The notes: a model not told the origin generated them from the sequence alone. DNA of 64,000 bases from Anaerolineae bacterium (GCA_947476335.1 CANJQH010000005.1:26989-90988), one strand, 5' to 3'; counted from the first letter of the stretch, positions 17,201 through 26,291 are shown. Made by a program: numbers and translations.

Positions 17201-17941
17201 ATGCCGAAGCGCCTCATGCCCACCCCTGTTCAGCTGAACAACGAAATGTTGTTGCTCGGGCTTGAAAAGACTACGCACGTGCTCACAATCGCTGAGATGC
17301 ACCGCGGAGCGCTGCTGCTCGATCTCGTGCGCTGCGTGCTGATGACGCGCGACGGACACGCGACAGGCTTGCCACTGCACCACCAGGGCCGGCTATTCGT
17401 ACAAAATGAGCCGGGGCGCGAACTGGCGCTCGATCTTGAAGACACAGCCGTCGCCGCAGTCCTTCACGACGCACAAAGTGTGCGCAGCCCGGCACGCCAC
17501 GCCGGCCACTCGTTTTTTGCAGCGCTCACAGCGACGGCACCGCGCGCGCGCATGCGCACCATCGAACGCATCGCCGTCGGCCTGCGCCCCCTCGGCGCCG
17601 CAGCACCATGGATCACTACCGTGCTGTGGAGCGAAGGTAAACATCTGTGCACACCCGGCTCATGGAGCGATTTTCTGGCGAACGGCGGCTGGATGATCGA
17701 GCCATTATTCATGGAACCGCGCTCAGCGCTGCGCGGATACCAGCGCACACATGCGCTCAGCGACGCACACATGCAGCTCATCACATCCCTGCTGCAGCGC
17801 CGCCTCGAAACCACAAATGAGTGGCTGCTGCTCGAACGCGAAGACTACGATGCACTGCTGTCATCCGGGCAGCACGGCTTCATCACAGCAAACGACCTGC
17901 TCCTGAAGTTAAAGATTCATAATCCCTACAGGCCGAGCTGA
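17201..17941 (+). CDS. Conserved-looking protein of unknown function
   Basis: 246 residues from ATG 17201 ([16 protein letters not shown]); ATG 17216 is also possible. I do not recognise a family. It is a soluble protein without signal peptide or membrane segments, with several His and Trp residues ([46 protein letters not shown]). Codon use resembles that of its neighbours and the opposite strand lacks a plausible gene, which supports it as real. Its end overlaps the convergent ruvB end by 16 bases, and it is divergent from the FGE-fold gene. Confidence 0.6.
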   Translation: MPKRLMPTPVQLNNEMLLLGLEKTTHVLTIAEMHRGALLLDLVRCVLMTRDGHATGLPLHHQGRLFVQNEPGRELALDLEDTAVAAVLHDAQSVRSPARHAGHSFFAALTATAPRARMRTIERIAVGLRPLGAAAPWITTVLWSEGKHLCTPGSWSDFLANGGWMIEPLFMEPRSALRGYQRTHALSDAHMQLITSLLQRRLETTNEWLLLEREDYDALLSSGQHGFITANDLLLKLKIHNPYRPS

Positions 17942-18975
17942 CCCTGTTCGGTGCGTGTATACGCGAGGCCCAGGTGCGCAAAAGCGCGCGCAGTCGCCAC
18001 ACGGCCGCGCGGGGTGCGGTCGAGAAAGCCGAGCTGCAGAAGATACGGTTCGACGACGTCCATGATTGTGTCGCTCTCTTCGCTGATGCTGGCGGCGAGC
18101 GTCTCCAGTCCAACCGGGCCGCCGTTGAATTTCTCGATAATCGCGCACAGCACGCGCCGGTCGATGTCATCGAGGCCGAGCGGATCCACTTCAAGCAGCG
18201 ACAGTGCAGCAACGGCGAGCGCCTGCGTCACGCGGCCGTCACCCTTCACCTGTGCGTAGTCGCGCACACGGCGCAGCAGGCGCAGTGCTACGCGCGGTGT
18301 GCCACGTGCGCGACGCGCCACCTCGCTACGCGCGTCGTCATCGAGCGGCGTATTCAGCAGTTGCGCTGCGCGAGCGACGATCAACTCGATTGCCGCGACG
18401 GGATAGAAGTCGACGCGCAGCTGCGCACCGAAGCGCGCACGCAGCGGCGCGGTCATCAGCGCCAAACGAGTAGTAGCCCCGACGATGGTGATCGGCGGCA
18501 GCTTCAGCCGTACGCTGCGCGCACTTGGCCCCTTACCGATCACGATGTCGAGCGCCTGGTCTTCCATGGCCGGATATAGCACTTCTTCAACGGCACGGTT
18601 CAAACGATGAATTTCATCGATGAACAAAATATCGCCCGCATGCAGGTTCGTGAGAATCGCAGCAAGATCGCCCGCACGCTCGATGGCAGGGCCCGATGTG
18701 ACACGCACAGCCGTGCCCATTTCGTTACCGGCAATATGTGCCAGCGTCGTTTTGCCAAGGCCGGGCGGCCCATGAATCAGCACATGATCGAGCGACTCGC
18801 CTCGCGCGCGCGCAGCAGCAATCATCACCCGCAGGTTGTCGCGTACGGTGTTCTGACCAATCAGCTCGTCGAGCCGCTGCGGGCGCAGCGCACGGTCGAG
18901 CGCGCCCTCATCGCCGGACTGTTTCACGCCATCCACCGTGCGTCCGTCGGAAGCACCGCCATCCTTCACATTCAT
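17926..18975 (-). CDS. ruvB: Holliday junction branch migration helicase RuvB
   Basis: 349 residues from ATG 18975; an upstream in-frame ATG at 19017 adds residues unlike the family. RuvB is the AAA+ motor that drives branch migration with RuvA. Motifs: [11 protein letters not shown], Walker [15 protein letters not shown], Walker [24 protein letters not shown], sensor [18 protein letters not shown], and a C-terminal winged helix with [40 protein letters not shown]. ruvA and ruvC are not in the window. Confidence 0.96.
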   Translation of the reverse strand: MNVKDGGASDGRTVDGVKQSGDEGALDRALRPQRLDELIGQNTVRDNLRVMIAAARARGESLDHVLIHGPPGLGKTTLAHIAGNEMGTAVRVTSGPAIERAGDLAAILTNLHAGDILFIDEIHRLNRAVEEVLYPAMEDQALDIVIGKGPSARSVRLKLPPITIVGATTRLALMTAPLRARFGAQLRVDFYPVAAIELIVARAAQLLNTPLDDDARSEVARRARGTPRVALRLLRRVRDYAQVKGDGRVTQALAVAALSLLEVDPLGLDDIDRRVLCAIIEKFNGGPVGLETLAASISEESDTIMDVVEPYLLQLGFLDRTPRGRVATARAFAHLGLAYTRTEQGQLGL

Positions 18976-19060
18976 TGCGCGCAAATTATAGGACGCATGT
19001 TCTATCACCCAAGCCATGCCTAAGCCATGGGACGCAGCCGCCGTTGCGCGCGCTCATTTT

Positions 19061-19172
19061 CTTCCGTCGAAATAGCACCGAAGGCGCGACGCAGCCCCAG
19101 CCCAGACCATCGGTCTGGGTGACGGCCCGCGCCATCTCGTGAAATTTGCCCACAACGGCGGACGCACCCGTT
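19061..19172. repeat. Family D repeat, copy 1
   Basis: The sequence runs from CCGTCGAAATAGCACCGAAG through the palindrome CCCAGACCATCGGTCTGGG to GTGAAATTTGCCCACAACGG. It matches copies near 38157-38265 and (inverted) 63890-64000. It has an internal palindrome but no clear terminal inverted repeats. It fills the gap between ruvB and the NYN gene. Confidence 0.7.
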
Positions 19173-19212
19173 ACAAACAAACAGTAATTCACCACCGCGT
19201 AAAATTCCCTCC

Positions 19213-19806
19213 ATGCCTCTGCTCATCGACGGCCACAACCTCATCGGCCAATCCCCGGATCTCAAACTCAGCGATCCGAATGACGAGGCGAAACTGATTC
19301 ACCGCCTGAAGCAGTATGCGATCAAAGTGGACAAACAAATCACGGTGATTTTTGACAACGGCAAACATGCCGACTTCGCACAGCTGTGGGATTCGCATGA
19401 GCAGCACGGCAAGGTCAATGCACGCTGGGCGCCGTCGGGACGGATCGCCGACGACGTCATTCGCGATATCGTCGGCGGCACAAAAGACCGTCGCGGCCTG
19501 ATGGTAATCACCTCAGACGGCGCAGTCGCCAGCTTCGTGCGCGCATGCGGCGTGCGCGTCCAGTCATCGGCCGAATTTGTAAAGGAATTACAGAAAGTGC
19601 TCGGCGAGAAAAATCAGCCCATAGCAAAACCCGCCAACAGCAGCACAAGCGAAATCGACGAATGGCTGAAAGTATTCAAGGAACCAGCTACATCCCGCAT
19701 CGAGCCGCTGCCATTCAAGGATCCGATCAGTGAAGTAGAGAAAAAGCGCCTGCGCCGCATGGAACAGCTGCGCAAGCAAACTCGCGGCGGCGGACGGCTG
19801 TCATGA
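19213..19806 (+). CDS. YacP-like NYN-domain protein (putative ribonuclease)
   Basis: 197 residues. The N-terminal LLIDGHNLIGQSP, QITVIFDNGKHADF, ADDVIRDIVGG and LMVITSDGAVASFVRACG carry the conserved acidic residues of the NYN (PIN-like) nuclease fold, as in B. subtilis YacP/Rae1. The C-terminal third is charged and ends in an Arg-rich tail, EKKRLRRMEQLRKQTRGGGR, likely to bind RNA. Role in ribosome-associated or mRNA cleavage is inferred from the family. It overlaps the TauE gene by four bases (ATGA). Confidence 0.85.
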   Translation: MPLLIDGHNLIGQSPDLKLSDPNDEAKLIHRLKQYAIKVDKQITVIFDNGKHADFAQLWDSHEQHGKVNARWAPSGRIADDVIRDIVGGTKDRRGLMVITSDGAVASFVRACGVRVQSSAEFVKELQKVLGEKNQPIAKPANSSTSEIDEWLKVFKEPATSRIEPLPFKDPISEVEKKRLRRMEQLRKQTRGGGRLS

Positions 19807-20540
19807 CGAACGCCAGCCTACTCATCGCCGTCGGTGCAGCAATTTTTTTCGGCGCACTCATCCAGTCCACCGTCGGTTTCGGCAGCGCGCTGATCGCGAT
19901 GCCGCTGCTCACGCGGCTGCTCGGCCTGCACGAGGCGACGGCGCTGTTCGGCGTCATCAGCATGGCGATGAGCGTTGTCTTGCTCGCGCTGGGCCATCGA
20001 AGGCTCGATTTGCGTGAATCATGGCAGCTCAACGTGGCAGCAATCCTCGGCGTGCCCGTCGGGCTCTGGGTGCTGCAAGTGGCACCAGAATCGTTCGTGC
20101 TGCACGGCCTGGGCGCATTGCTGCTGATTTACGGCGGCGGCGGACTGTGGCTGAGCCGCAGCGGGAAACGCATCGTCCTGAGCGCACCACAATGGCTGGC
20201 GTGGCCGATGGGCTTCATCTCCGGCATCCTCGGCGGCGCTTACAACACCAACGGCCCGCCGCTCGTCGTGTACGGCACACTGCGGCGCTGGGAACCGGAG
20301 AAGTTTCGCGTCACGCTGCAAACAGTATTTTTCACATCGAGCATCGCCATCGCACTCGGCCATGCCAGCGCCGGCTTCTGGCACAGCAGCACATTCGTGC
20401 AGGCGCTGCTATGCCTGCCTTTATTGTGGCTGGCCGCACAGATCGGCCGCAGGCTCACCACACGCATCGATGCGACAACGTTCGTGCGCTGGGTCTATGC
20501 AGCACTAATCGTGCTCGGCGTATCACTGCTGGCGCGCTAA
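19803..20540 (+). CDS. TSUP family anion permease (TauE/SafE-like)
   Basis: 245 residues with about eight membrane segments. The repeated family motifs ALIQSTVGFGSALIAMPLLTRLLG near residue 20 and FISGILGGAYNTNGPPLVVYGTLR near residue 140 are the signature of the sulfite/organosulfonate exporter family. The start overlaps the NYN gene stop and the end abuts the convergent cox-linked gene. The substrate is unknown. Confidence 0.9.
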   Translation: MTNASLLIAVGAAIFFGALIQSTVGFGSALIAMPLLTRLLGLHEATALFGVISMAMSVVLLALGHRRLDLRESWQLNVAAILGVPVGLWVLQVAPESFVLHGLGALLLIYGGGGLWLSRSGKRIVLSAPQWLAWPMGFISGILGGAYNTNGPPLVVYGTLRRWEPEKFRVTLQTVFFTSSIAIALGHASAGFWHSSTFVQALLCLPLLWLAAQIGRRLTTRIDATTFVRWVYAALIVLGVSLLAR

Positions 20541-21025
20541 TTCACCCTGACAGCTATCACGGTCACATAGGTTTCATCGGGGAAGACACCCCACAGGCGC
20601 GCGCGCAGGCGATATTCGCCGGGGCCGTCAAACAGTCGGCCGCGCACGACAAGCACATCCCTCTCCGTTTCAAAATTAAATACACGGCCATCCACCTGTG
20701 ACGCAGGCGCCACTTCAAGTGTGCCAGACACAGTACGGTTTGCACCGAGCCGCAAATCCGTCGTCTTCAGCATGACCACACCCTCCGCCCCAGCGACACC
20801 AGGAAAAGGGCTGACAGAGTAGGCGAGCTCCATATTCGCCACGCGCTGATGGCCGAAACCATCCGCGTTCAGCGGCATTTCAATGGAAGGCGCCGGCCAC
20901 GGCGCAGCAGATATGGTCCCACGCATGCGGCTAATCGCGATACCCGCCATGACAATCACCATTCCACAGACGACGGCGATCACGATAAAACGCAAACCAA
21001 ATCGCAAGCCAAGTCGATGATTCAC
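20537..21025 (-). CDS. Membrane-anchored protein at the end of the cox operon (YtkA/FixH-like)
   Basis: 162 residues from GTG 21025, 11 nt after the coxC stop on the minus strand with GGGAC just before it. One N-terminal transmembrane helix (FIVIAVVCGMVIVMAGIAI) anchors a beta-rich domain outside the membrane (ELAYSVSPFPGVAGAEGVV, LRLGANRTVSGTLEVAP, GEYRLRARLWGVFPDETY). The layout resembles YtkA/FixH-like accessory proteins linked to copper or cytochrome oxidase maturation, but no copper-binding motif is obvious. The assignment rests mostly on context. Confidence 0.55.
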   Translation of the reverse strand: MNHRLGLRFGLRFIVIAVVCGMVIVMAGIAISRMRGTISAAPWPAPSIEMPLNADGFGHQRVANMELAYSVSPFPGVAGAEGVVMLKTTDLRLGANRTVSGTLEVAPASQVDGRVFNFETERDVLVVRGRLFDGPGEYRLRARLWGVFPDETYVTVIAVRVN

Positions 21026-21035
21026 AAGTCCCGTC

Positions 21036-21611
21036 TCACAACACGTACAGCACGGTAAACACCGCCAGCCACACAGCAACGATGAAGTACCAGTACATCA
21101 CTGTCGCATCAACGAGCAGGCGTCGCCGCGCGTTCAGCTGATGCATCGACGCACGGACAAGCACGATCAACATCAGTACGACGCCGACAAAGACGCGCAC
21201 CGCGTGAAAAAACAAGAGAAAGAGGAAGAGCGAGCCGTAGCTGCTGCCCTGTGCAATGTACGCCAGCTCACGAAATTCCTGCGTCTGCACCGCCATAAAA
21301 ACCACGGCGCATACGACGGAGGCGGCCATCCAAAATACCAGACCTCGCTGGTCGTCACGCCCGATGCTGCGCGACGCAAGCCACATGGTGACAGCGCTGA
21401 TCAGCGTCAACGCCGTATTCAACACAGCCGGCGCAAGCAACGGGCGCGCAACGCCATCCGGCGGCCACGCCGAGTTTGACGTAACGCCGAGGTAATACCA
21501 CGCGAAAAACAACGCAGCGAAAAACATCGTCTCGGAGACGATGAACAGGCGCACACCGATGCGACCGGTGCGCCGCCGCTGCTCGATCGCGAATTGAGCC
21601 GAACTCAGCAC
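21036..21611 (-). CDS. coxC: Cytochrome c oxidase subunit III
   Basis: 191 residues from GTG 21611, preceded by AGGAAAAG; an ATG at 21653 is in frame but adds an unlikely N-terminus. Five hydrophobic segments and family blocks are visible: RLFIVSETMFFAALFFAWYYLG, NTALTLISAVTMWLASR, FFHAVRVFVGVVLMLIVL, YWYFIVAVWLAVFTVLYVL. It is the short form without the first two helices, common in bacterial caa3/aa3 oxidases. Subunit III stabilises subunit I and shapes proton uptake. Confidence 0.93.
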   Translation of the reverse strand: MLSSAQFAIEQRRRTGRIGVRLFIVSETMFFAALFFAWYYLGVTSNSAWPPDGVARPLLAPAVLNTALTLISAVTMWLASRSIGRDDQRGLVFWMAASVVCAVVFMAVQTQEFRELAYIAQGSSYGSLFLFLLFFHAVRVFVGVVLMLIVLVRASMHQLNARRRLLVDATVMYWYFIVAVWLAVFTVLYVL

Positions 21612-21665
21612 GTTCTTTTCCTCACGAGAATCGCACCCCAACGGAATGCGCAAAGATTTTTATGG

Positions 21666-21821
21666 GTAACTCAGTCCTTCCTCGATCGATCTTGTGAATC
21701 GCTGTTTCTCATCACTAAAGCAGCCGGAGCAGCCAGGAACATCAAGAACGATAGAAATTGCAATTCACAAACAGATTTCAAAACGACAAGTCGTTTTTTC
21801 AGGCACAGCCCTGAGTTAATG
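21666..21821. repeat. Putative inverted-repeat element between coxIV-like gene and coxC
   Basis: GTAACTCAG at 21666 and CTGAGTTAATG at 21811-21821 are inverted ends resembling shortened family A termini. The inner palindrome AAACGACAAGTCGTTT is near the right end. The right end contains the stop codon of the coxIV-like gene. The remaining sequence has no gene. Confidence 0.4.
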
Positions 21822-22046
21822 TGCGGCGCCAGAATCCTCCACATCAGCTGCGTTGCGGACTTCGTCGTAAATCCACGTGTAAAGTCCGTATCCAGTCAGC
21901 AGTACGCCGAGCACGATAAAAGGGACGCGAAAAATCGTCGGCGCAATCGAAAATCCCATCAGGCACATACCCGCAGCCAGCAGCAACGGCGACAGGCTCG
22001 GGGCAGGCATGTGAATGTGCTCTTCGTGTTCGTTGGTGTGATTCAT
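21816..22046 (-). CDS. Small cytochrome c oxidase subunit IV-like membrane protein
   Basis: 76 residues from ATG 22046. A His/Glu-rich N-terminus (MNHTNEHEEHIHMPAPSLSP) leads into two transmembrane helices (LLLAAGMCLMGFSI and VPFIVLGVLLTGYGLYTWIYDEV). Size, two helices and position between coxA and coxC genes match the aa3/caa3 subunit IV family. The stop codon TAA coincides with the end of the inverted repeat at 21666-21821. Confidence 0.75.
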   Translation of the reverse strand: MNHTNEHEEHIHMPAPSLSPLLLAAGMCLMGFSIAPTIFRVPFIVLGVLLTGYGLYTWIYDEVRNAADVEDSGAAH

Positions 22047-22068
22047 AACAATTAAAAAATTTCCCAAT

Positions 22069-22140
22069 GCAACGACTCAGGCCAGTCCAATTTCCATCGT
22101 GTGTTTCACAGAAAATTTCGTCCTGAAGCTGAGTCGCTGT
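22069..22140. mobile_element. Family A MITE-like element, short copy
   Basis: GCAACGACTCAGGCC at the left and CTGAAGCTGAGTCGCTG at the right match family A, with CATCGTGTGTTTCACAGAAAAT inside. The copy is about 72 bp without the full central stem. It sits in the cox operon between the 33-residue peptide gene and the coxIV-like gene. Confidence 0.65.
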
Positions 22141-22155
22141 CTCTCCAAATCCGTT

Positions 22156-22257
22156 TTAGCGCGGCATGTACGTCAGCACCCATGCCATACCGATAGCACT
22201 TCCCAAAAGGAAGACACCTAGCGCGGCGATGACGGTCCATCGCGCGCGGTTTTTCAT
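22156..22257 (-). CDS. 33-residue single-helix membrane peptide in the cox operon
   Basis: ATG 22257 to TAA 22156 encodes 33 residues with a basic start (MKNRARW) and one strong transmembrane helix (TVIAALGVFLLGSAIGMAWVL). It lies between ctaB and the coxIV-like gene, in the same direction. Small single-helix subunits are common in bacterial oxidases (CtaF/CcoQ-like), but no sequence family is recognised. Start and function are inferred; there is no clear ribosome binding site. Confidence 0.5.
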   Translation of the reverse strand: MKNRARWTVIAALGVFLLGSAIGMAWVLTYMPR

Positions 22258-22300
22258 ATTTGCAGGAATCATTACTGCTCACTTTTGATCGAGCTGGGCC

Positions 22301-22394
22301 TAAGTTCCTGTCCATAAGTTTTGTCCGGCAGATTCGCCTCCCCCGCTTTGCGGGGGAGGCGAATCTGCCGCCAGAACTTTTGGCGACTCACTTA
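22301..22394. mobile_element. Family B MITE-like element, copy 1
   Basis: 94 bp including both flanking TA dinucleotides. Ends are TAAGTTCCTGTCCATAAG and CTTTTGGCGACTCACTTA, with a perfect GC-rich central stem (CGGCAGATTCGCCTCCCCC and complement, loop TTT). Removing it restores GGCCTAGATCAG, a CTAG site. The right end supplies the TAA stop of the COX15-CtaB gene. Confidence 0.93.
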
Positions 22395-23723
22395 GATCAG
22401 CACAAGACGGTCAATCATCATCACGACGAACAGCAGCGCCAGGTACAACAGCGAATAGCCATAGAGTCCCCAGATACGCTTCGGAACCGGGTCACGCTGC
22501 GCACGCCACGCGTAATAGATAAACAGCCCTCCGAGCGCAGTCGCACCGATCAGATAGATCCAGCCCATCACGCCAAGCGGCACGAGCGCGAGTGAAATCG
22601 CGAACATGCCCACAGAGTAGATCACAATCTGGCGCGACGTTTCTACATCGCCTGCGACAACCGGCAACATCGGCACGCCAGCTGCAGCGTAGTCGCGTTT
22701 TTTCATCAGCGCCAGCGCCCAGAAATGCGGCGGCGTCCAGTAGAACACGATCAGGAAAAGCAGCATCGCCGCCCACGTGATCGAGCCGCTGCCGGCTGCC
22801 CAGCCGATCATCGGTGGAATCGCGCCGGCGCCGCCGCCGATGACGATGTTCTGCCAGGTGCTGCGCTTGAGCCAGTGCGTGTAGATCACCGTGTAGTAGA
22901 CGAAGCCGATCACGGCCAGCGCCGCCGCCGCAATGTTCACAAACAACACGAAAATCAACAGCGACAACGCAAACATCGTCAATCCAAAGACCAGCGCCCG
23001 CCGCGGCGTCACACGCCCGCTTGGAATCGGCCGCAGTTTCGTGCGACCCATCTTGTCATCAATGTCGCTGTCGTACCACATGTTCACCGCATTCGCAGCC
23101 CCGGCCATCATGTAGCCACCCAGCAGCGTCCACAGCACAAGGTACCACGGCGGCGCACCGCGCGGCGTCACAAACATGCCCGCCAGCGTGGTAAACAGCA
23201 GCAGCGAAATCACACGCGGCTTCGTCAGCGCCACATACGCGCCGATCATTTCCTGCATCACCCGGCCCGAATCCGTGCTGCGCAGCGCCAGCGCTGCAGC
23301 GACGGACGAAGCCAGCGTCAGCACGCCCAGCAGGCCGTGCATAGTCACATCCGCAGGCGGCAGCGCCGCACGCACGAGCACAGCGCCGATCAGCACATCA
23401 GACGCAGCAAAGACCAGCGCCAGCAGCGAATACACTCGTGCAGGCGCGGGCGCTCGAACAACCCACGACGCAGCCGCAACGGCAGCGAGCAGCACACCCA
23501 CAAGCACGACCACAGCACGATGCGCCAGATCGACCCATGCGCCGGGCGAGCCCACAAAGGCGCACATCGGCCAGCTCGCACATGCCAACGCCGCACCGAG
23601 CGGCCGCAGCAGCAGCCCGGAGACCAGCACAAGCACGACCGTGGCCGCCGTCACCGCCGCCACTCGTGGAAGAGCGCGGGCAACGAACGACGTCGGTCGA
23701 CTAACGGCGATCTCGATATTCAT
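22392..23723 (-). CDS. ctaB: Fused heme A synthase-like / protoheme IX farnesyltransferase (COX15-CtaB)
   Basis: 443 residues from ATG 23723. Residues 1-150 contain four helices and His-bearing segments (DLAHRAVVVLVGVLLAAV, MHGLLGVLTLASSVAA), like half of a COX15/CtaA protein. Residues about 160-443 are CtaB: LTKPRVISLLLFTTLAGMF, the prenyltransferase motif NMWYDSDIDDKMGRT, and YWTPPHFWALALMKKRDY. CtaB converts heme B to heme O; CtaA makes heme A. The half-length COX15 domain has one four-helix unit, so it may need to dimerise or may be vestigial. It lies in the cox operon and its stop codon belongs to a family B element. Confidence 0.9.
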   Translation of the reverse strand: MNIEIAVSRPTSFVARALPRVAAVTAATVVLVLVSGLLLRPLGAALACASWPMCAFVGSPGAWVDLAHRAVVVLVGVLLAAVAAASWVVRAPAPARVYSLLALVFAASDVLIGAVLVRAALPPADVTMHGLLGVLTLASSVAAALALRSTDSGRVMQEMIGAYVALTKPRVISLLLFTTLAGMFVTPRGAPPWYLVLWTLLGGYMMAGAANAVNMWYDSDIDDKMGRTKLRPIPSGRVTPRRALVFGLTMFALSLLIFVLFVNIAAAALAVIGFVYYTVIYTHWLKRSTWQNIVIGGGAGAIPPMIGWAAGSGSITWAAMLLFLIVFYWTPPHFWALALMKKRDYAAAGVPMLPVVAGDVETSRQIVIYSVGMFAISLALVPLGVMGWIYLIGATALGGLFIYYAWRAQRDPVPKRIWGLYGYSLLYLALLFVVMMIDRLVLI

Positions 23724-23831
23724 AATATGCAAAAGTGTACCCGTCCCAAATTTCCCCGTCCTTCACATGCATAAGACAAGCACAAGCGAGAGGGCCGGAA
23801 AATTCAGGCATCAGAACTTTTGGCAAGGCAC

Positions 23832-25466
23832 TCAGTGATGTGCAGCCGGCGTCACTCCGCCGTTGCGCGCATCCAGCGCCGGACGATCACTCTGCACCGT
23901 CGGGATGACGGCAAAGTTGTACTCGGGCGGCGGCGACGGAATCATCCACTCAAGCGTGTTGCCTTCCCACGGATCGGCCGGTGCCGCTTCCTTCGAGCGC
24001 GCGATCTTCACCAGATTGATGATGAACACCAAAATTGACAGTGCAATCGTGAACGCACCAATCGTCGCCACCAGGTTGCCTGCGGCCCAGCCACGGTCAC
24101 CTGCGTAAGTCGCGATGCGACGCGGCATGCCTTCGAGGCCGAGGATATGCATCGGAAAGAACGTCAGGTTGAAACCGAAGAACATCAGCACAAAATGCAG
24201 CTTGCCGAGTTTGTCGTCGAACATGCGGCCGACCATCTTCGGTGCCCAGTAATACAAGCCTGCAAAGATGCCGAACACCGATCCACCAAACAGCACGTAA
24301 TGGAAGTGCGCAACCACCCAGTAACTGTTGTGCAAGTACGAATCGACCGGGCCCGCTGCCTGTATCACACCAGTAATGCCACCAATGACAAACGTGCTCA
24401 GAAAGCCTATGCACATCAGCAGCGGCGTCTTGAGGTTCAGCGACCCACCCCACATCGTAAAGATCCAGTTGAACATCTTCACGCCCGTAGGAACGGCGAT
24501 GACCATCGTGGTGAAGATGAAGAAGCGCTCGATCGCCGGGCTCACACCGCTGACGAACATATGGTGCACCCACGTCGTGAAGCCAAGAATGCCGATCAGC
24601 GCCGTCGAAATCACCACGGCCTTCGCGCCGAAGAGCGGCTTACGCGAGAACACCGGCAGCACTTCAGAGACCACACCCATCGCAGGCAATACCATGATAT
24701 ATACGGCCGGATGCGAATAGAACCAGAACATGTGCTGCCACAGGCGCGCGTTGCTGGTAGTGAAAAACTGTGTTGAAAAGTTGCGGTCCGCCACAAGCAT
24801 CACCAGCGCCGCCGTCAGCACCGGCGTGGCCAGCAGCACCATCACCGCCGTCGTGGCCATTGCCCACACGAACATCGGGATCCGCCATGCCGTCATGCCC
24901 GGCGCGCGCATCGTGAATATGGTGACCATGAAATTCACCGCACCCAGCGTGCTGCCGATGCCGGCCAGGATCAGACCGAGCAGCCAGATATCCATGCCCG
25001 ATTGCGGCGAATAAGTCGATGTCGAAAGCGGTACATATGCCGTCCACGCCGCCGCTGAGCGATCACCGACGAGGAACGCGATCGACATCACCAGGCCGGC
25101 ACCGAGCGTGATCCAGAAGCTGAATGCATTCAGCCGCGGGAATGCCACGTCGCGCGCACCGATCATGATCGGCAGGAAATAGTTGCCGAAGCCGCCCACC
25201 AGCATCGGGATCGTGAACAGGAAAATCATGCCTGTCCCGTGCATGGTAAAGATCTGGTTGTACGTGTTCGGATCGACCAGCGTCATCCCCGGCGCAGCCA
25301 GCTGCGTGCGGATGATCAACGCCAGAAGACCGGACCCTATAAAGAAAACGAAGGCCATCACCATGTACATGAGGCCGACTTTCTTGTGGTCGACCGTAGC
25401 CAACCACCCGAGCAGGCCACTTTTGGCCTTGTCCTGCGAACGAACGGGAATGCTGATGCTTGCCAT
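23832..25466 (-). CDS. coxA: Cytochrome c oxidase subunit I, A2-type heme-copper oxidase
   Basis: 544 residues from ATG 25466 (upstream ATG 25529 adds an unlikely soluble stretch). Twelve helices hold the six histidine ligands: MHGTGMIFLF (low-spin heme), WFYSHPAVYIMVLP (CuB His and Tyr), TTWVHHMF (CuB pair) and VVAHFHYVLFGG (heme ligands). The motif is YSHPAV, not GHPEV, so the D-channel glutamate is missing and the enzyme belongs to the A2 type, as in Rhodothermus and Thermus caa3 oxidases. It reduces oxygen and pumps protons at the inner membrane. It follows coxB after 90 nt. Confidence 0.96.
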   Translation of the reverse strand: MASISIPVRSQDKAKSGLLGWLATVDHKKVGLMYMVMAFVFFIGSGLLALIIRTQLAAPGMTLVDPNTYNQIFTMHGTGMIFLFTIPMLVGGFGNYFLPIMIGARDVAFPRLNAFSFWITLGAGLVMSIAFLVGDRSAAAWTAYVPLSTSTYSPQSGMDIWLLGLILAGIGSTLGAVNFMVTIFTMRAPGMTAWRIPMFVWAMATTAVMVLLATPVLTAALVMLVADRNFSTQFFTTSNARLWQHMFWFYSHPAVYIMVLPAMGVVSEVLPVFSRKPLFGAKAVVISTALIGILGFTTWVHHMFVSGVSPAIERFFIFTTMVIAVPTGVKMFNWIFTMWGGSLNLKTPLLMCIGFLSTFVIGGITGVIQAAGPVDSYLHNSYWVVAHFHYVLFGGSVFGIFAGLYYWAPKMVGRMFDDKLGKLHFVLMFFGFNLTFFPMHILGLEGMPRRIATYAGDRGWAAGNLVATIGAFTIALSILVFIINLVKIARSKEAAPADPWEGNTLEWMIPSPPPEYNFAVIPTVQSDRPALDARNGGVTPAAHH

Positions 25467-25556
25467 AAATATTTCACGGCGCATCTCTTCATCGTGCAAC
25501 CAGTGCACAAAAACAAAGATAGGCGCCAAATCTGCGCAGATTTTTCTGATTGCCGA

Positions 25557-26291
25557 CTAGCGGGACGCGACGACGGTCTCTTGCGCTGCGACTGAGCCCT
25601 TATACCAGGCGTTGAATTCTTCCTGCGGCACAATTTTGATGTTGTTCAACATGTACGCGTGGCGGACGCCGCAGAAGAAATTACACTGACCAATGTACTC
25701 GCCGGGCTGTGCATCTTGAATAAAAATCGCCGTGCGCTCACCGGGATTGACGTAGAGCATCGGCCCCAGCTGCGGTACCCACCAGGCGTGAATTACGTCG
25801 GCGGAGGTTAGGTCGAGGCGAATCGACTTACCGGCCGGCAGCACGAGCGCTTTGCCGTCGTTGCTGTCCGCAACGAGGCCGCCGGCGGTCTTGTAGGTAT
25901 ACGTCCAAAACCACTGGCGTCCGGTGATTTCCACCACCAGATCAACCGCAGCCGATTCGTTTACGCGCCGCTCAGCGACCTTGTCGCCGATGGCGTGTAT
26001 TCGCGTGATAGGCGCGTTGGAAGAGCCATGGCCCGTCAACTTGCCGGCAGTGTCGATGGACAACCAGAAAACAATGGCCACAACGATAGCCGGCACGATT
26101 GTCCATCCAAGCTCGGCAAGATTATTGCCGTGCACCGGGACGGGCGAATCTGTCGCACTTTTACGACGAAAGCGCACAGCCGTGACCAAAAGCAGTACTT
26201 CGACGAGCACGAACGTGACCACGGCGAGCACGAACACGACATCGTAAAGGTTCTTGATGAGCTGTGCGTCAGGGGTAGCGGGAGGGAGCAT
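25557..26291 (-). CDS. coxB: Cytochrome c oxidase subunit II
   Basis: 244 residues. Two N-terminal helices (VVFVLAVVTFVLVEVLLLV, WTIVPAIVVAIVFWLSI) precede a CuA cupredoxin domain with DVIHAWWVPQLG and the copper-binding segment CNFFCGVRHAYM. The spacing Cys-x3-Cys-x3-His-x2-Met is conserved, but the usual Ser-Glu between the cysteines is Asn-Phe-Phe. There is no C-terminal CxxCH, so this is aa3-like and not a cytochrome c fusion. It is the first gene of the operon and accepts electrons from a separate cytochrome or copper protein. Confidence 0.94.
   Translation of the reverse strand: MLPPATPDAQLIKNLYDVVFVLAVVTFVLVEVLLLVTAVRFRRKSATDSPVPVHGNNLAELGWTIVPAIVVAIVFWLSIDTAGKLTGHGSSNAPITRIHAIGDKVAERRVNESAAVDLVVEITGRQWFWTYTYKTAGGLVADSNDGKALVLPAGKSIRLDLTSADVIHAWWVPQLGPMLYVNPGERTAIFIQDAQPGEYIGQCNFFCGVRHAYMLNNIKIVPQEEFNAWYKGSVAAQETVVASR

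Noticed and set aside
22106..22315. 69-codon minus-strand frame overlapping family B copy 1
   Set aside because: It starts within the mobile element and is out of frame with the better 33-residue membrane peptide.
22725..23774. 349-codon plus-strand frame opposite COX15-CtaB
   Set aside because: Gln/Arg/His-rich antisense translation of a membrane protein gene.
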